A stretch of DNA of 64,000 bases from Muricoccus nepalensis (GTDB lineage: Bacteria; Pseudomonadota; Alphaproteobacteria; Acetobacterales; Acetobacteraceae): NCBI RefSeq assembly GCF_006438825.1, contig NZ_RCZP01000003.1, positions 62,001-126,000 on the forward strand, read 5' to 3'. Positions 26,036 through 34,789 of the stretch are shown in pieces. The position numbers and the translations under genes were made by a program. Position 1 is the first letter of the stretch, and every line of letters starts with the position of its first letter. Under the pieces are notes generated by a model that saw nothing but the letters and a program-made list of their open reading frames with translations, made no database searches and had not been told where the DNA came from.

Positions 26036-26719
26036 GTGGGCGGACTGGACGGCTTCGCCTTCACCTTCCTCAACCTGAAGGTGATGGCGACCTGGCTGCC
26101 CAAGATCGCGGAGGGCTTCGTGCTCACCGTGCTGCTCGCGGCCCTCATCGTGGCGGCGGGGCTCTCGCTCGGGCTCGGCCTCGCGGTGCTCCGCGCCTTC
26201 GGGCTGCGGGTGCTGAACTGGGGCATCGTCTTCGTCGTGGACCTTTTCCGCGCCCTGCCGCCGCTGGTCATCATCGTGCTGCTCTACTTCGGCCTGCCGG
26301 GCATGGGGGTGTCGCTCTCGGGCTTCTGGGCAACCTGGCTCTCCCTCACCCTCGTGCTGGCCGCCTTCTCGGAGGAGATCTTCTGGGCGGGCATCACGGC
26401 GACGGGGCGCGGCCAGTGGGACGCGGGGCGCGCGCTCGGCCTCCGCTTCCTGCCCATCCTGTTCCGCATCATCCTGCCCCAGGCCGTGCGGATGGTCGTG
26501 CCGCCGCTGACCAACCGCACCATCGCCATCACCAAGGGCACGGCGCTCGCCTCCGTCGTGGGCGTGGGGGAGATCCTGGGCTCGGCGCAGTCGGCCATGG
26601 CCTTCTCGGGCAACCCCTCGCCGCTCACCCTCGGCGCCATCGCCTACGCGCTGCTCTTCCTTCCCGTCGTCGGGCTCGGCCGGTGGATCGAGCGGCGCGC
26701 GGTCCTTCCGGGACGATAG
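26036..26719 (+). CDS. Amino-acid ABC transporter permease
   Basis: 227 residues from GTG at 26036. HisM/GlnP-type inner-membrane protein with about five helices: ILLTVLLAALIV-like segment near the start, FVVDLFRALPPLVIIVLLYFG, and the cytoplasmic EAA loop AAFSEEIFWAGITATGRGQWDAGRALGLRF followed by ILPQAVRMVVPPLTN. It pairs with the second permease at 26724 to form the membrane channel. The operon has no ATPase gene. Confidence 0.88.
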   Translation: MGGLDGFAFTFLNLKVMATWLPKIAEGFVLTVLLAALIVAAGLSLGLGLAVLRAFGLRVLNWGIVFVVDLFRALPPLVIIVLLYFGLPGMGVSLSGFWATWLSLTLVLAAFSEEIFWAGITATGRGQWDAGRALGLRFLPILFRIILPQAVRMVVPPLTNRTIAITKGTALASVVGVGEILGSAQSAMAFSGNPSPLTLGAIAYALLFLPVVGLGRWIERRAVLPGR

Positions 26720-26723
26720 ACGC

Positions 26724-27398
26724 GTGCTCGAGGACTTCGCCGACAACTTCCTCAACCTCGACATCGTGGCGCGCGCCTGGCCGATCCTCGTGCGCGGCCT
26801 CGGGCAGACACTCCTGCTCTCGGCCATCGTCGTGCCGCTCGGGCTGGCGGGGGGGCTCGCCATCGCGCTGCTGTCGCGCTCGCGCCGCCGCTGGGTGCGC
26901 TGGCCGCTCGCGGCCTGGACGGACACATTCCGCTCCCTGCCGCCCCTCGTGCTGCTCATCTTCCTCTACGCGGGGCTTCCCTTCATGGGGATCGACCTCG
27001 GGCCCTGGGGCGCCGTCGCGCTCGCCTTCTTCCTCAACACCGGCGCCTATTACGGCGAGGTGCTGCGGGCGGGGCTCGACAGCGTGCCGCCGGGGCAGAT
27101 GGAGGCGGCGCGCGCGCTCGGGCTCCGGCCCTGGCTCGCGCTCTGGCTCGTGGTGCTGCCGCAGGCCGTGCGCAACGTACTGCCCGACCTCGTCTCGAAC
27201 ACGCTGGAGGTGGTGAAGCTCACCTCGCTCGCCTCGGTCGTCGCCATGCCGGAGCTGCTGTTCCAGGCGCGGCAGGCGCAGAGCGTGACCTACAACGCCT
27301 CCCCCATCGTGGCGGCCGCGCTCGCCTACTTCATCATCCTCTGGCCGGTCGTGCGGCTTCTCTCACGGTTGGAGAACAAGGCGATTGCCGGGCGCTGA
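26724..27398 (+). CDS. Amino-acid ABC transporter permease
   Basis: 224 residues from GTG at 26724, four bases after the first permease. Typical HisQ/GlnP pattern: GLGQTLLLSAIVVPLGLAGGLAIALL, TDTFRSLPPLVLLIFLYAGLP and the EAA loop NTGAYYGEVLRAGLDSVPPGQMEAARALGL. The two permeases presumably heterodimerise. Its last 36 bases overlap the end of the HAD phosphatase gene on the other strand. Confidence 0.88.
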   Translation: MLEDFADNFLNLDIVARAWPILVRGLGQTLLLSAIVVPLGLAGGLAIALLSRSRRRWVRWPLAAWTDTFRSLPPLVLLIFLYAGLPFMGIDLGPWGAVALAFFLNTGAYYGEVLRAGLDSVPPGQMEAARALGLRPWLALWLVVLPQAVRNVLPDLVSNTLEVVKLTSLASVVAMPELLFQARQAQSVTYNASPIVAAALAYFIILWPVVRLLSRLENKAIAGR

Positions 27399-28055
27399 GG
27401 CCGTGCCGAGCAGGCACGGCCCCAGCTCCTCCATGCGCCCGAAGGTGACGGCCGGCTGCCGCGTCGCGAGCAGCGCGGCGGTGGCGTAGCCCCAGGTGAC
27501 GGCGCCGGCGTCGATGCCCGCCGCCCGGGCGGCCTCGATGTCGCGCGCCTCGTCGCCGATGGCGATGGCCTCCGCCGGCGCCACGCCGAGGTCGCGCAGC
27601 ACCCGCCGGAAGCGCCGCGCCTTCCCGAAGAGGGAAGTCCCGCACTCGAGCCGCGCGACGAGGGAGGCGAGCTCCGGGCCGAGGATGCGGCGGACGGTGA
27701 CCTCGGCGTTGGAGCTGACGATGGCGAGCGTCACGCCGGCCGCCGACAGGTCGCGGAGGGCGTCGCCCGCACCGGGAAAGAGATGGATGCGGTCGGACTC
27801 CGCCGCCATGCGCGCCCGCATGTGGCGGGCGATCGACGGCAGCTTCCAGAAAGGCAGGCCCAGGTGACGAATGACCGCGCGGTTGTCGAGCCCGCGCAGC
27901 ATCGCGGCCTCGGCGGCGCCGACGGGGCGGAAGCCGTAGGTCCCCGCCACGTCGTTCAGGGCGGCGAGCACCCAGCGCGCGCTGTCGGCGAGCGTGCCGT
28001 CGAAGTCGAGGATGACGAGGCGGTAGGGCGGGAGGCGCGGCGGGTGTTCGATCAC
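27363..28055 (-). CDS. HAD-family hydrolase, phosphoglycolate-phosphatase-like
   Basis: 230 residues from GTG at 28055; no in-frame ATG gives a better N-terminus. HAD motifs in order: LVILDFDGTLADSARW (nucleophile Asp, motif I), LAIVSSNAE (motif II Ser), the Lys in SLFGKARRFRRVL (motif III), and AIAIGDEARDIEAARAAG (motif IV). The cap between motifs I and II is helical (C1 cap). It resembles Gph/PGP-type small-molecule phosphatases; the substrate is not determinable. The gene ends inside the preceding permease on the opposite strand. Confidence 0.85.
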   Translation of the reverse strand: MIEHPPRLPPYRLVILDFDGTLADSARWVLAALNDVAGTYGFRPVGAAEAAMLRGLDNRAVIRHLGLPFWKLPSIARHMRARMAAESDRIHLFPGAGDALRDLSAAGVTLAIVSSNAEVTVRRILGPELASLVARLECGTSLFGKARRFRRVLRDLGVAPAEAIAIGDEARDIEAARAAGIDAGAVTWGYATAALLATRQPAVTFGRMEELGPCLLGTASAPGNRLVLQP

Positions 28056-28186
28056 CCGCCCATAGGTGGCGCGCCGTGTCAGGCCGTCAATCGCGCGGCG
28101 CGCCGGCGCCGGCGACGCGGGCGTTCCGCCAGACGGTAACCGGCGAGCCCGCGCGGCGTTCCCCTCGCTCACCGAGGAAGCGCCGC

Positions 28187-28951
28187 ATGGCCCAGTCCGC
28201 CCCCATCGTATCGCCGCGCGAGCGCCTGCTCGAGGTGCATCACCGCCTCTGCGAATCCTTCGGCTGCCCCATCGCCTATTTCCACGCCCACGCGCCGATG
28301 GACGAGCTCGTCTCCTCGCTTCTCTCGCACCGGACACGCAACGCGGACAGCGCGCGCGCCTTCCGCAACCTGAAGGAGAGGTTTTCCGACTGGGCCGCCG
28401 TGCGCGACGCGCCGGTGGCGGCGGTCGAGGAGGCGCTCCGCCCCTGCACCTGGCCGGAGGCGAAGGCGCCGGCCCTGCAGCGCATCCTCACCCTCATCAC
28501 CGGCCGGCGCGGGGCGCTCAACCTGGACCACCTCGCGGAGATGCCGGTGCCGGAGGCGCGGGCCTGGCTGGAATCCCTTCCCGGCGTGGGGCCGAAGACG
28601 AGCGCGGCGGTGCTCTCCTTCTCATCGCTACGCGGCCGCGCCCTGCCCGTGGACAGCCACCACCACCGGGTCGCGCAGCGGCTGGGCATCATCCCGGAGA
28701 CGCTCGCCGTCGGCCCGTCGCACCGCGTGCTGGAGGCGATGCTGCCCCCGGAGTGGGACGCCCAGCAGGTCTACGACCACCACGAGGTGCTGATGCTGCA
28801 CGGCCAGCGCGTCTGCCACTTCCGCTCGCCCGCCTGCGCGCGCTGCGTGCTGCTCGACCTCTGCCCCACCGGCCAGGCCCGCCAGCACGCCGCCCGGCCG
28901 AGCGCGCCGGGCGCCGCGGACCGGACCGGCGCCCAGGGCGGCCCCGCGTGA
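28187..28951 (+). CDS. Endonuclease III-like HhH-GPD protein with FeS cluster
   Basis: 254 residues. The helix-hairpin-helix LPGVGPKTSAAVLSF holds the catalytic Lys, and PVDSHHHRVAQRLG supplies the conserved Asp. The C-terminal cluster CHFRSPACARCVLLDLC has the C-x6-C-x2-C-x5-C spacing of the [4Fe-4S] loop of EndoIII/MutY. The N-terminus has LVSSLLSHRTRNADSARAFRNL where EndoIII has its QxTD helix, here HRTRN. It is a DNA base-excision glycosylase/lyase relative, but differs enough from canonical Nth that I leave the symbol blank; a second, true nth gene may exist elsewhere. Confidence 0.85.
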   Translation: MAQSAPIVSPRERLLEVHHRLCESFGCPIAYFHAHAPMDELVSSLLSHRTRNADSARAFRNLKERFSDWAAVRDAPVAAVEEALRPCTWPEAKAPALQRILTLITGRRGALNLDHLAEMPVPEARAWLESLPGVGPKTSAAVLSFSSLRGRALPVDSHHHRVAQRLGIIPETLAVGPSHRVLEAMLPPEWDAQQVYDHHEVLMLHGQRVCHFRSPACARCVLLDLCPTGQARQHAARPSAPGAADRTGAQGGPA

Positions 28952-29127
28952 GCGCCACGGGGAGGGCGGGACGCGCGAACCCGCCATCGTGAAGTGACAG
29001 CGCGCGCGCCAGGCCTTACCTCCGCCCGCTCTCCTTCCGCGGCGAGTTATCGCCCGATGCCAGATCGGCCCTGGTGCCGCTCCACCCCTGGCCGCACGCC
29101 ACCGGCCCGAGGGAAGCCACGACAGCG

Positions 29128-31062
29128 ATGAACGCCACGCCCCATCCTTTCCCCGCCCTCACGCCCGAGCCCGCCACGGATCTCTCCGCGGAGGAGGCGC
29201 TCACCGATCTCGGCTGGGAGATCCTGCGGCACCATGCCCGTCCCGCGGGCACGCCGGGGGAGCGCGAGGAGCCGCGCTTCACCGTGCTTCACCCGGACTT
29301 CGGCGTCGCCCTTCTGGACCTCGCCCCGGAGGCCACGCCGGGCGCGGTCGCGGCGTTCCGCAAGCGGGTGGAGGAGGCCGGGCCGGTGCCCGGCCTGCCC
29401 GTGATCTACCACGCCCTCACCGGCGAGGACCTCTGGCGCCTGACGAGCGTGCTCGACCGCCACTTCGCGACCCTGCCGCCGCTGCCGGAGGGCGCGGGCG
29501 AATGGCCGGCCGTCGTGCGCGCGGCCCTCGCCGGGGCGAAGCCCGCGGCAGGCCCGGCCGCGCCGGTGCCCCCCGCCGCGGCCGCCTCACCCGCCGCCCC
29601 GGCCGCCAGCGCGGCAAGGCCTGCGCCGGTCCGCGGCGACCTGCCCCCGGCAGAGCGCGCGGTCCCGGCGGAGGCCAAGCCTGTGGCAGGCTCCGCCGCG
29701 CCGGTGCGCCCCACCCCGCCCGTGCGTCCAACCGCGCCCGCTCCGGCCATTGTTCCCACCGCTGACGCCCCGCGGCCAGCGCCGGTGCGCGACGATCCCC
29801 CCCCGGCGCGGACGCTCTCGGCGGAGGCGAAGGCCGTGCCGCGCCCGGCCGCGCCGGCGCCCGCTCCCTTCGACATTCCGACCGCCAGCGCGGCGCGGCC
29901 CGCGCCGGTTCGCGCCGAGCCGCCCCCGGCGGAGCGGCCCGCGCCACCCTCCCGGCCGGCGCTCCCGGAGGTCGTGCGGCGCCCGCCCGCCTCGCCGATG
30001 CCTATGCCGAGCCCGGCGCCGCCGCGCCTGGTGCCCACGGGCGCGCGCCGGGTTTCGTTAGCCGAGGACCCGCTGTTCGAAGGCCTGTTCGAGGAGCTGC
30101 CGCCCGTCCGCGCCGGCCGGCCGGCTCTCGCGCGGGCGGAGGCACCGTCCGAGGCCCCGCTGGCCCGAGCGCCCGAGACGCCGGCCATCGCGCCCGCCGC
30201 CCCGCCCGTCCAGCCGACCCCCGCCCCGGCGCCGGCCCCCGTGCCGGAACCGCCGCGCCCTGCCGCCGAGGCCGTCCGCCTGGAGCCGGAGCGCGCGCCG
30301 CTCCGCCTGCCGCCGGTGCCCCCGCGGCCGCCGCGGCCGACCTCCCGCCTCGGCGCCCGCCGGCGCTCCCGGCTGCGCGCCCTTCTCTTCCTTACGGGCG
30401 CGGCGGCGCTGGTGGTTGCGGGGGGCGTCGCGACCACCCTGCTCGACGGGGCCGCGGGGCTGCGGCGCCTGCTGCCGCTGGAGCGCGTGCAGGAGGCCTC
30501 GATCGTGCCCGTGGCGCCGGCCCTGGCGCCCGCCCCGGCTCCCTCCCCCGCGCCGGCGGCCTCCCCGGCGCCAGCCGCACCCGAGCCCGCGGCCGCGCTG
30601 CCGCCTCCGCCGCCCTCGCCGCCGCAGCCGGCATCGACCGCGGCGGGGTCGTTCAACCCCCCGGCCACCCCGCGCCCCGCGACGCCGCGCTTCCAGACCT
30701 ACCGGGGCGAGCCGCTGGTCCCGACCCCGGGGCCCCAGGGCGAGGCGCCGCGCGAGAGCCCGCGGCCGGCGGCGACCACGGGCGGCCGCCGCGTGGTCGT
30801 GCACTACCCGCCCGGCCTCTGGGACGGGGTCGAGGCGCTGGTGGACCAGCTCAGCGGCTTCGGCGTGCCGGTTGAGCGGCGGGTGGTGCCCGCGACGCCC
30901 GGCCGGAAGGTGATCCGCTACTTCAACCCGGCCGACCAGGACGACGCCGAACAGCTCGCCCGCAGCCTCGGCCGCGACTGGATGGTGCAGGACTTCACGA
31001 CCTATTCGCCGCGGCCGCGGTCCGGGACGCTCGAGGTCTGGGTTCCCGCCGGCGCCGGCTAG
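29128..31062 (+). CDS. Pro/Ala-rich single-pass membrane protein with LytR-C-like domain
   Basis: 644 residues from ATG at 29128. Residues 20-125 form a compact domain (ALTDLGWEILRHHARP, FTVLHPDFGVALLDLAPEATPG) recalling nuclease-related folds. Residues 140-400 are low-complexity Pro/Ala with internal repeats. One membrane helix lies near residue 420 (ALLFLTGAAALVVAGGVATTLL). After another Pro/Ala stretch, the last 90 residues (RRVVVHYPPGLWDGVEALVDQLSGFG ... IRYFNPADQDDAEQLARSLG) resemble the LytR C-terminal domain. Topology suggests a cytoplasmic N-terminal domain and a periplasmic C-terminal one. The function is unknown. Confidence 0.7.
   Translation: MNATPHPFPALTPEPATDLSAEEALTDLGWEILRHHARPAGTPGEREEPRFTVLHPDFGVALLDLAPEATPGAVAAFRKRVEEAGPVPGLPVIYHALTGEDLWRLTSVLDRHFATLPPLPEGAGEWPAVVRAALAGAKPAAGPAAPVPPAAAASPAAPAASAARPAPVRGDLPPAERAVPAEAKPVAGSAAPVRPTPPVRPTAPAPAIVPTADAPRPAPVRDDPPPARTLSAEAKAVPRPAAPAPAPFDIPTASAARPAPVRAEPPPAERPAPPSRPALPEVVRRPPASPMPMPSPAPPRLVPTGARRVSLAEDPLFEGLFEELPPVRAGRPALARAEAPSEAPLARAPETPAIAPAAPPVQPTPAPAPAPVPEPPRPAAEAVRLEPERAPLRLPPVPPRPPRPTSRLGARRRSRLRALLFLTGAAALVVAGGVATTLLDGAAGLRRLLPLERVQEASIVPVAPALAPAPAPSPAPAASPAPAAPEPAAALPPPPPSPPQPASTAAGSFNPPATPRPATPRFQTYRGEPLVPTPGPQGEAPRESPRPAATTGGRRVVVHYPPGLWDGVEALVDQLSGFGVPVERRVVPATPGRKVIRYFNPADQDDAEQLARSLGRDWMVQDFTTYSPRPRSGTLEVWVPAGAG
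29602..29950 (+). repeat. Imperfect repeats in the Pro/Ala-rich linker
   Basis: Three copies of an ARPAPVR-x2-PPPAER-like unit start near 29602, 29763 and 29884, with AEAKPV or AEAKAV spacers between copies. They encode a flexible linker. Confidence 0.5.
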
Positions 31063-31065
31063 GCG

Positions 31066-31090
31066 GGCGCCCGGGGCTGCCCCGGGCGCC
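31066..31090. terminator. Bidirectional hairpin between convergent genes
   Basis: A perfect 11-bp inverted repeat GGCGCCCGGGG / CCCCGGGCGCC with a three-base loop lies between the stop codons of two convergent genes. No T tract follows on either strand, so it is terminator-like rather than canonical. Confidence 0.5.
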
Positions 31091-31095
31091 GCGTC

Positions 31096-31509
31096 TCAGC
31101 GCTGCCGCCAGGGCAGGCTTTCGGCCTTCCAGCCGGCGGTGGTGCCGCGATGGCCCTCCGCGTCGACCGGCCCCTCGAAGCCATCGGCCACGTTGTAGGC
31201 GTTCGGGAAGCCCGCCGCCTGGGCCGCCTGCGCCGCCGCGAGCGACCGCGCGCCCGAGCGGCAGAGGAAGTGCAGCTTGCTGAGCGGCGTCGCCCCGGCC
31301 CGGCGCAGGTGCTCCACGAAGGCGCCGTTCACCCCCATGGAGGGGTAGACCTGCCAGGGGATCAGCACCGGCTGCTTTCCGGTCGCCGAGAGGTCGGGGA
31401 TGCCGACGAAGTTCCACTCCGCGTCGGTGCGCACGTCCACGAGCATGGCGTCGGGATCGGTCCGGAGGGCTTCGTAGCTGTCGCTGGGGGAGATGTCCTC
31501 GACGGGCAT
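31096..31509 (-). CDS. Rhodanese-domain protein
   Basis: 137 residues from ATG at 31509, AGGAG six bases upstream. Single rhodanese domain: AMLVDVRTDAEWNFVGIPDL at the start, and the active-site loop FLCRSGARSLAAAQAA with the persulfide-forming Cys near residue 87. The C-terminus (YNVADGFEGPVDAEGHRGTTAGWKAESLPW) is typical of the alphaproteobacterial cytoplasmic single-domain group. It probably carries or transfers sulfane sulfur; the partner is unknown. It is divergent from the ABC ATPase, with a 288-base gap in which I see no further gene. Confidence 0.88.
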   Translation of the reverse strand: MPVEDISPSDSYEALRTDPDAMLVDVRTDAEWNFVGIPDLSATGKQPVLIPWQVYPSMGVNGAFVEHLRRAGATPLSKLHFLCRSGARSLAAAQAAQAAGFPNAYNVADGFEGPVDAEGHRGTTAGWKAESLPWRQR

Positions 31510-31797
31510 GGCGCGCTCCTGTGCTCCGGGCCCACGGGGTCCCGGGGTTCGATGGTCCGGCGCCAGATTGGGTGCGCGCCGTGCCGCCGCCAGGGGCGAC
31601 CGCCGGCCCGCGCCGTCGCGCGGCGGATGCTTTCGACTACCGCCTTTGGCCCACCCCTTGCTAGGAGGGGGGAGGATTTCGGCCTCGCGGCGCCGGGACG
31701 GGCCGCCCCCTCGGGCCGCGCCGCCCCGGCCCGTCGGGCCGGCAGGGATGTCCCCCGGCGGTGGCGGGGCGTGGCTTTTCGGGAGGCGGGCGAGGGT

Positions 31798-32643
31798 ATG
31801 ACCGGGTTCGAGAGGCCCTTCGTGGAGATCGACGACGTCTCCATGCGCTACGGGGGAACGGAGGGGACGCTGGCGCTGCGCAACACCTCCATGCGCATCG
31901 CCAAGGGCGAGTTCGTGGCCGTCGTCGGCCCCTCGGGCTGCGGCAAGTCGACCCTCATGCGCTTGGTCACCGGGCTCTGGCCCTGCTCTGCCGGTAGCGT
32001 GATCGTGGCGGGCAAGGAGGTGGACGGCCCGCTCTCCATCGCCGGCATGGCCTTCCAGGCGCCGACCATGCTGCCCTGGCGCACGATCCTGCAGAACGTG
32101 ATGCTGCCGCTCGAGGTGGTGGAGCCTCACCGCCGCCGCCTGCGGTCCGAGCGGGCGATGTACGAGGACAAGGCGCGCAAGCTCCTCGCCCTCGTCGGCC
32201 TCAAGGGCTTCGAGGACAAGACGCCGCACCAGCTCTCGGGCGGCATGCAGCAGCGCGCGAGCCTCTGCCGCGCGCTCATCCACGACCCCCAGCTCCTGAT
32301 GCTGGACGAGCCCTTCGGCGCGCTCGACGTCTTCACGCGGGAGGACCTCTGGGTGGAGCTCGAGGGGGTCTGCGGCATCCTCAAGCCGACGGTCGTGCTG
32401 GTGACCCACGACCTGAAGGAGGCGGTCTTCCTCGCGGACCGCGTCATGATCATGTCCGCCCGCCCCGGCCGCATCATCGCCGAGCGCACCGTGCCCTTCC
32501 AGCGCCCCCGCTCGCTCGAGATGACCTACACCCAGCCCTTCCAGGCCCTGGTCCACGACCTCCGCGAGCACATCAGCGCCGCCCGCCGCGGCGAGGACGG
32601 GCCCGCCAGCATCGCCCCGCAGGAGGCGCCCCATGCCGCTTGA
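31798..32643 (+). CDS. ABC transporter ATP-binding protein, nitrate/sulfonate/taurine type
   Basis: 281 residues from ATG at 31798 (CGAGGGT just upstream). All nucleotide-binding motifs are present: Walker A GPSGCGKST near residue 44, Q-loop in MAFQAPTMLPWRT, signature LSGGMQQRASLCRAL, Walker B LLMLDEPFGALD and the switch His in LVTHDLKEAV. The FQ..TMLPWRT loop and C-terminal tail are like SsuB/TauB/NrtD. It overlaps the permease gene by 11 bases. The receptor is not in this operon. Confidence 0.9.
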   Translation: MTGFERPFVEIDDVSMRYGGTEGTLALRNTSMRIAKGEFVAVVGPSGCGKSTLMRLVTGLWPCSAGSVIVAGKEVDGPLSIAGMAFQAPTMLPWRTILQNVMLPLEVVEPHRRRLRSERAMYEDKARKLLALVGLKGFEDKTPHQLSGGMQQRASLCRALIHDPQLLMLDEPFGALDVFTREDLWVELEGVCGILKPTVVLVTHDLKEAVFLADRVMIMSARPGRIIAERTVPFQRPRSLEMTYTQPFQALVHDLREHISAARRGEDGPASIAPQEAPHAA

Positions 32644-33505
32644 CGTCTCCCCGAGCGCGTCCGCGTCCTCGAAGACCGCGGCGCAGCGGCGCATCGAGGC
32701 GCTGTCGGCCGCCGCGCGCCGCCGCCGGCGCCTGCAGGCCGCGCTGCCCTGGCTGATCATCGTCGGCACCTTCCTGCTGTGGGAGGTGGTCTGCCGAGCC
32801 TTCGAGATCCCGCAGTTCATCCTTCCCGCGCCGTCGGCCATCATGGCCAGCATGGCGAAGTGGTGGCTGCCGCTGCTCGACAACTCCTGGCAGACGCTGA
32901 TGACGACGCTCATCGGCTTCGCTCTGGCCATCGTCTTCGGCCTGCTGCTCGGCGTCGCGATCGGCTCCTCCACCCTCCTCTACCACGGGCTCTACCCGCT
33001 GCTGATCGCCTTCAACTCCGTGCCCAAGGTGGCGGTGGTGCCGATCCTCGTGATCTGGTTCGGCATCGGCACCGTGCCGGCCGTGATCACCGCCTTCCTC
33101 ATCTCCTTCTTCCCGATCGTGGTGAACGTCGCGACCGGCATCGCGACCGTGGAGCCCGAGCTGCGGGACGTGCTGCGGGCGCTCGGCGCCCGGCCCTCCG
33201 ACATCATCCGCAAGGTCGGCCTGCCGCGGGCCATGCCCTACTTCTTCGCCTCGCTGAAGATCGCGATCACTGTCGCCTTCGTCGGCTCCATCATCGCGGA
33301 GACGGTCGCGGCGAATAAGGGCATCGGCCACCTGATGATGCTCGCCTCCTCCCGCTTCGACGTGCCGCTGGTCTTCGCGGGGCTGATCATCACGGGGGTG
33401 ATGGGCGTCATCATGTACGTCGTCGCCGTCGCCATCGAGAACCGCACCACCGGCTGGGCCATGCGCGGCCAGGACCAGGGCCAGGTGACGGTCGCGGGCG
33501 TCTAG
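32633..33505 (+). CDS. ABC transporter permease, nitrate/sulfonate/taurine type
   Basis: 290 residues. About six membrane helices, beginning with LPWLIIVGTFLLWEVVC; the SsuC/TauC-type segments PQFILPAPSAIMASMAKWW, FNSVPKVAVVPILVIWFG and the EAA loop VEPELRDVLRALGARPSDIIRKVGLPRAMPYFF are clear. With the preceding ATPase it forms an importer for an organic anion or a pyrimidine-type solute. A C-rich hairpin follows the stop. Confidence 0.9.
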   Translation: MPLDVSPSASASSKTAAQRRIEALSAAARRRRRLQAALPWLIIVGTFLLWEVVCRAFEIPQFILPAPSAIMASMAKWWLPLLDNSWQTLMTTLIGFALAIVFGLLLGVAIGSSTLLYHGLYPLLIAFNSVPKVAVVPILVIWFGIGTVPAVITAFLISFFPIVVNVATGIATVEPELRDVLRALGARPSDIIRKVGLPRAMPYFFASLKIAITVAFVGSIIAETVAANKGIGHLMMLASSRFDVPLVFAGLIITGVMGVIMYVVAVAIENRTTGWAMRGQDQGQVTVAGV

Positions 33506-33526
33506 CCCGGCCGGGCCCGGGGCGGC

Positions 33527-33548
33527 CCCCCGGGTTTTCCCCCGGGGG
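33527..33548 (+). terminator. Hairpin after the ABC permease gene
   Basis: Perfect 8-bp inverted repeat CCCCCGGG / CCCGGGGG with a TTTTCC loop, 22 bases past the stop. There is no T tract after the stem, so termination is only possible, not shown. Confidence 0.35.
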
Positions 33549-33637
33549 TGCCCGTGTTACGCATCCCGCTCGGCGCGTCCCGCCCCGCCCAAGGCCGGGC
33601 GGCCCGGACCGGACCCGCCGGGGGAGTGAACGGCCGG

Positions 33638-34789
33638 ATGTTCATCGCGCTGGGCGGCATGGCGGTGCACGTGCAGGTGCAGGGGCCGCCGGGGGCGCCG
33701 CCCCTCCTTCTCCTGCACAGCCTCGGCACCTCGCTGCACGTCTGGGACCCGCAGGCGGAGGCCCTCGCCCGCACGCACCGCGTGATCCGCTTCGACCTGC
33801 GCGGCCACGGCCTCACCCCGCCCGGCGCCGGCGAGGGAAGCATGGCCGAGTTCGCGGCCGACGCCTTCGCGCTGCTCGACCACCTCGGCATCGCCGCCGC
33901 CCATCTCGGCGGCATCTCCATCGGCGGGCGCATCGCGATGGAGATGGCCGCGAGCCGGCCGGAGCGGGTGCTCTCCCTCTTCCTCCTCGACACCGCCCTC
34001 GAGTTCCCCCCGCCCGAGAACTGGCAGGCGCGGATCGAGGCGGTCGGGGCCGGCGGCATGGCGGCGGTCGCGGACGGCGTCCTGGCGCGCTGGGTGATGG
34101 ACACCGCCTCGGCCTCCTCCCGCGCGCTGCGCGCCATGCTGCTGACGACGCCCCCCGAGGGCTACGCCGCCGCGGCCGCCGCGCTGCGCGACGCACGCGC
34201 GGCCCCGCTCCTCGGGCGCCTCTTCGGCCCCGCGACCGTGGTGGTGGGGGCGGAGGACCTGGCGTCGCCGGTCGCCTCCGCCGAGGCCATCCGCGACGCC
34301 ATCCCCGGCAGCCGCCTCGTCGTGCTGCCCGGCGTCGGCCACATCCCGACCTTCGAGGCGGCCGAGGCCGTGACCGCCGCCCTGGCCGCGCATCTCGCGC
34401 CGGTGCCGGAGGGCGACGCCCTCGCGGCCGGGCTCGCGGTGCGCAAGGCCGTGCTGGGCGAGGCCCATGTCGCCCGCGCCCAGGCGAATGTCACCCCGCT
34501 CGACGCCGCCTTCCAGGACTACATCACCCGCAACGTCTGGGGCGGCATCTGGACGCGCCCGGGCCTTCCCCGCCACACCCGTTCCCTGCTCACCCTCGCC
34601 GTCACCGCGGCGCTGGCGCGGGAGGGGGAGTTCGGGCTGCACGTCCGCGCGACGCGCAACACCGGCGTCACGCCGGAGGAGATCGCGGAGGTCCTGCTGC
34701 AGGTCGGCGCCTATGCCGGCGTGCCGGCGGCGAACCACGCGCTGAAGATCGCCAAGGAGATCCTGGCGGAGATGGAGAAGACCGCATGA
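33638..34789 (+). CDS. pcaL: 3-oxoadipate enol-lactonase / 4-carboxymuconolactone decarboxylase fusion
   Basis: 383 residues from ATG at 33638 (GTG at 33626 also possible). Residues 1-255 are an alpha/beta-hydrolase PcaD: nucleophile Ser in GGISIGGRIAMEMA, Asp in VVGAEDLASPV and His in LPGVGHIPTFEAAE. Residues 265-383 are PcaC: FQDYITRNVWGGIWTRPGLPRHTRSLLTLA and FGLHVRATRNTGVTPEEIAEVLLQ. The two successive steps of protocatechuate breakdown are thus on one chain, an arrangement known as PcaL. The Cys of the usual AYCGVPAAN motif is Ala here. It overlaps pcaH by ATGA. Confidence 0.92.
   Translation: MFIALGGMAVHVQVQGPPGAPPLLLLHSLGTSLHVWDPQAEALARTHRVIRFDLRGHGLTPPGAGEGSMAEFAADAFALLDHLGIAAAHLGGISIGGRIAMEMAASRPERVLSLFLLDTALEFPPPENWQARIEAVGAGGMAAVADGVLARWVMDTASASSRALRAMLLTTPPEGYAAAAAALRDARAAPLLGRLFGPATVVVGAEDLASPVASAEAIRDAIPGSRLVVLPGVGHIPTFEAAEAVTAALAAHLAPVPEGDALAAGLAVRKAVLGEAHVARAQANVTPLDAAFQDYITRNVWGGIWTRPGLPRHTRSLLTLAVTAALAREGEFGLHVRATRNTGVTPEEIAEVLLQVGAYAGVPAANHALKIAKEILAEMEKTA

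Noticed and set aside
24803-26959. 718-codon minus-strand frame opposite the amino-acid ABC genes
   Set aside because: Only its last 71 codons look like a protein (two membrane helices with a ribosome site); the rest is a shadow.
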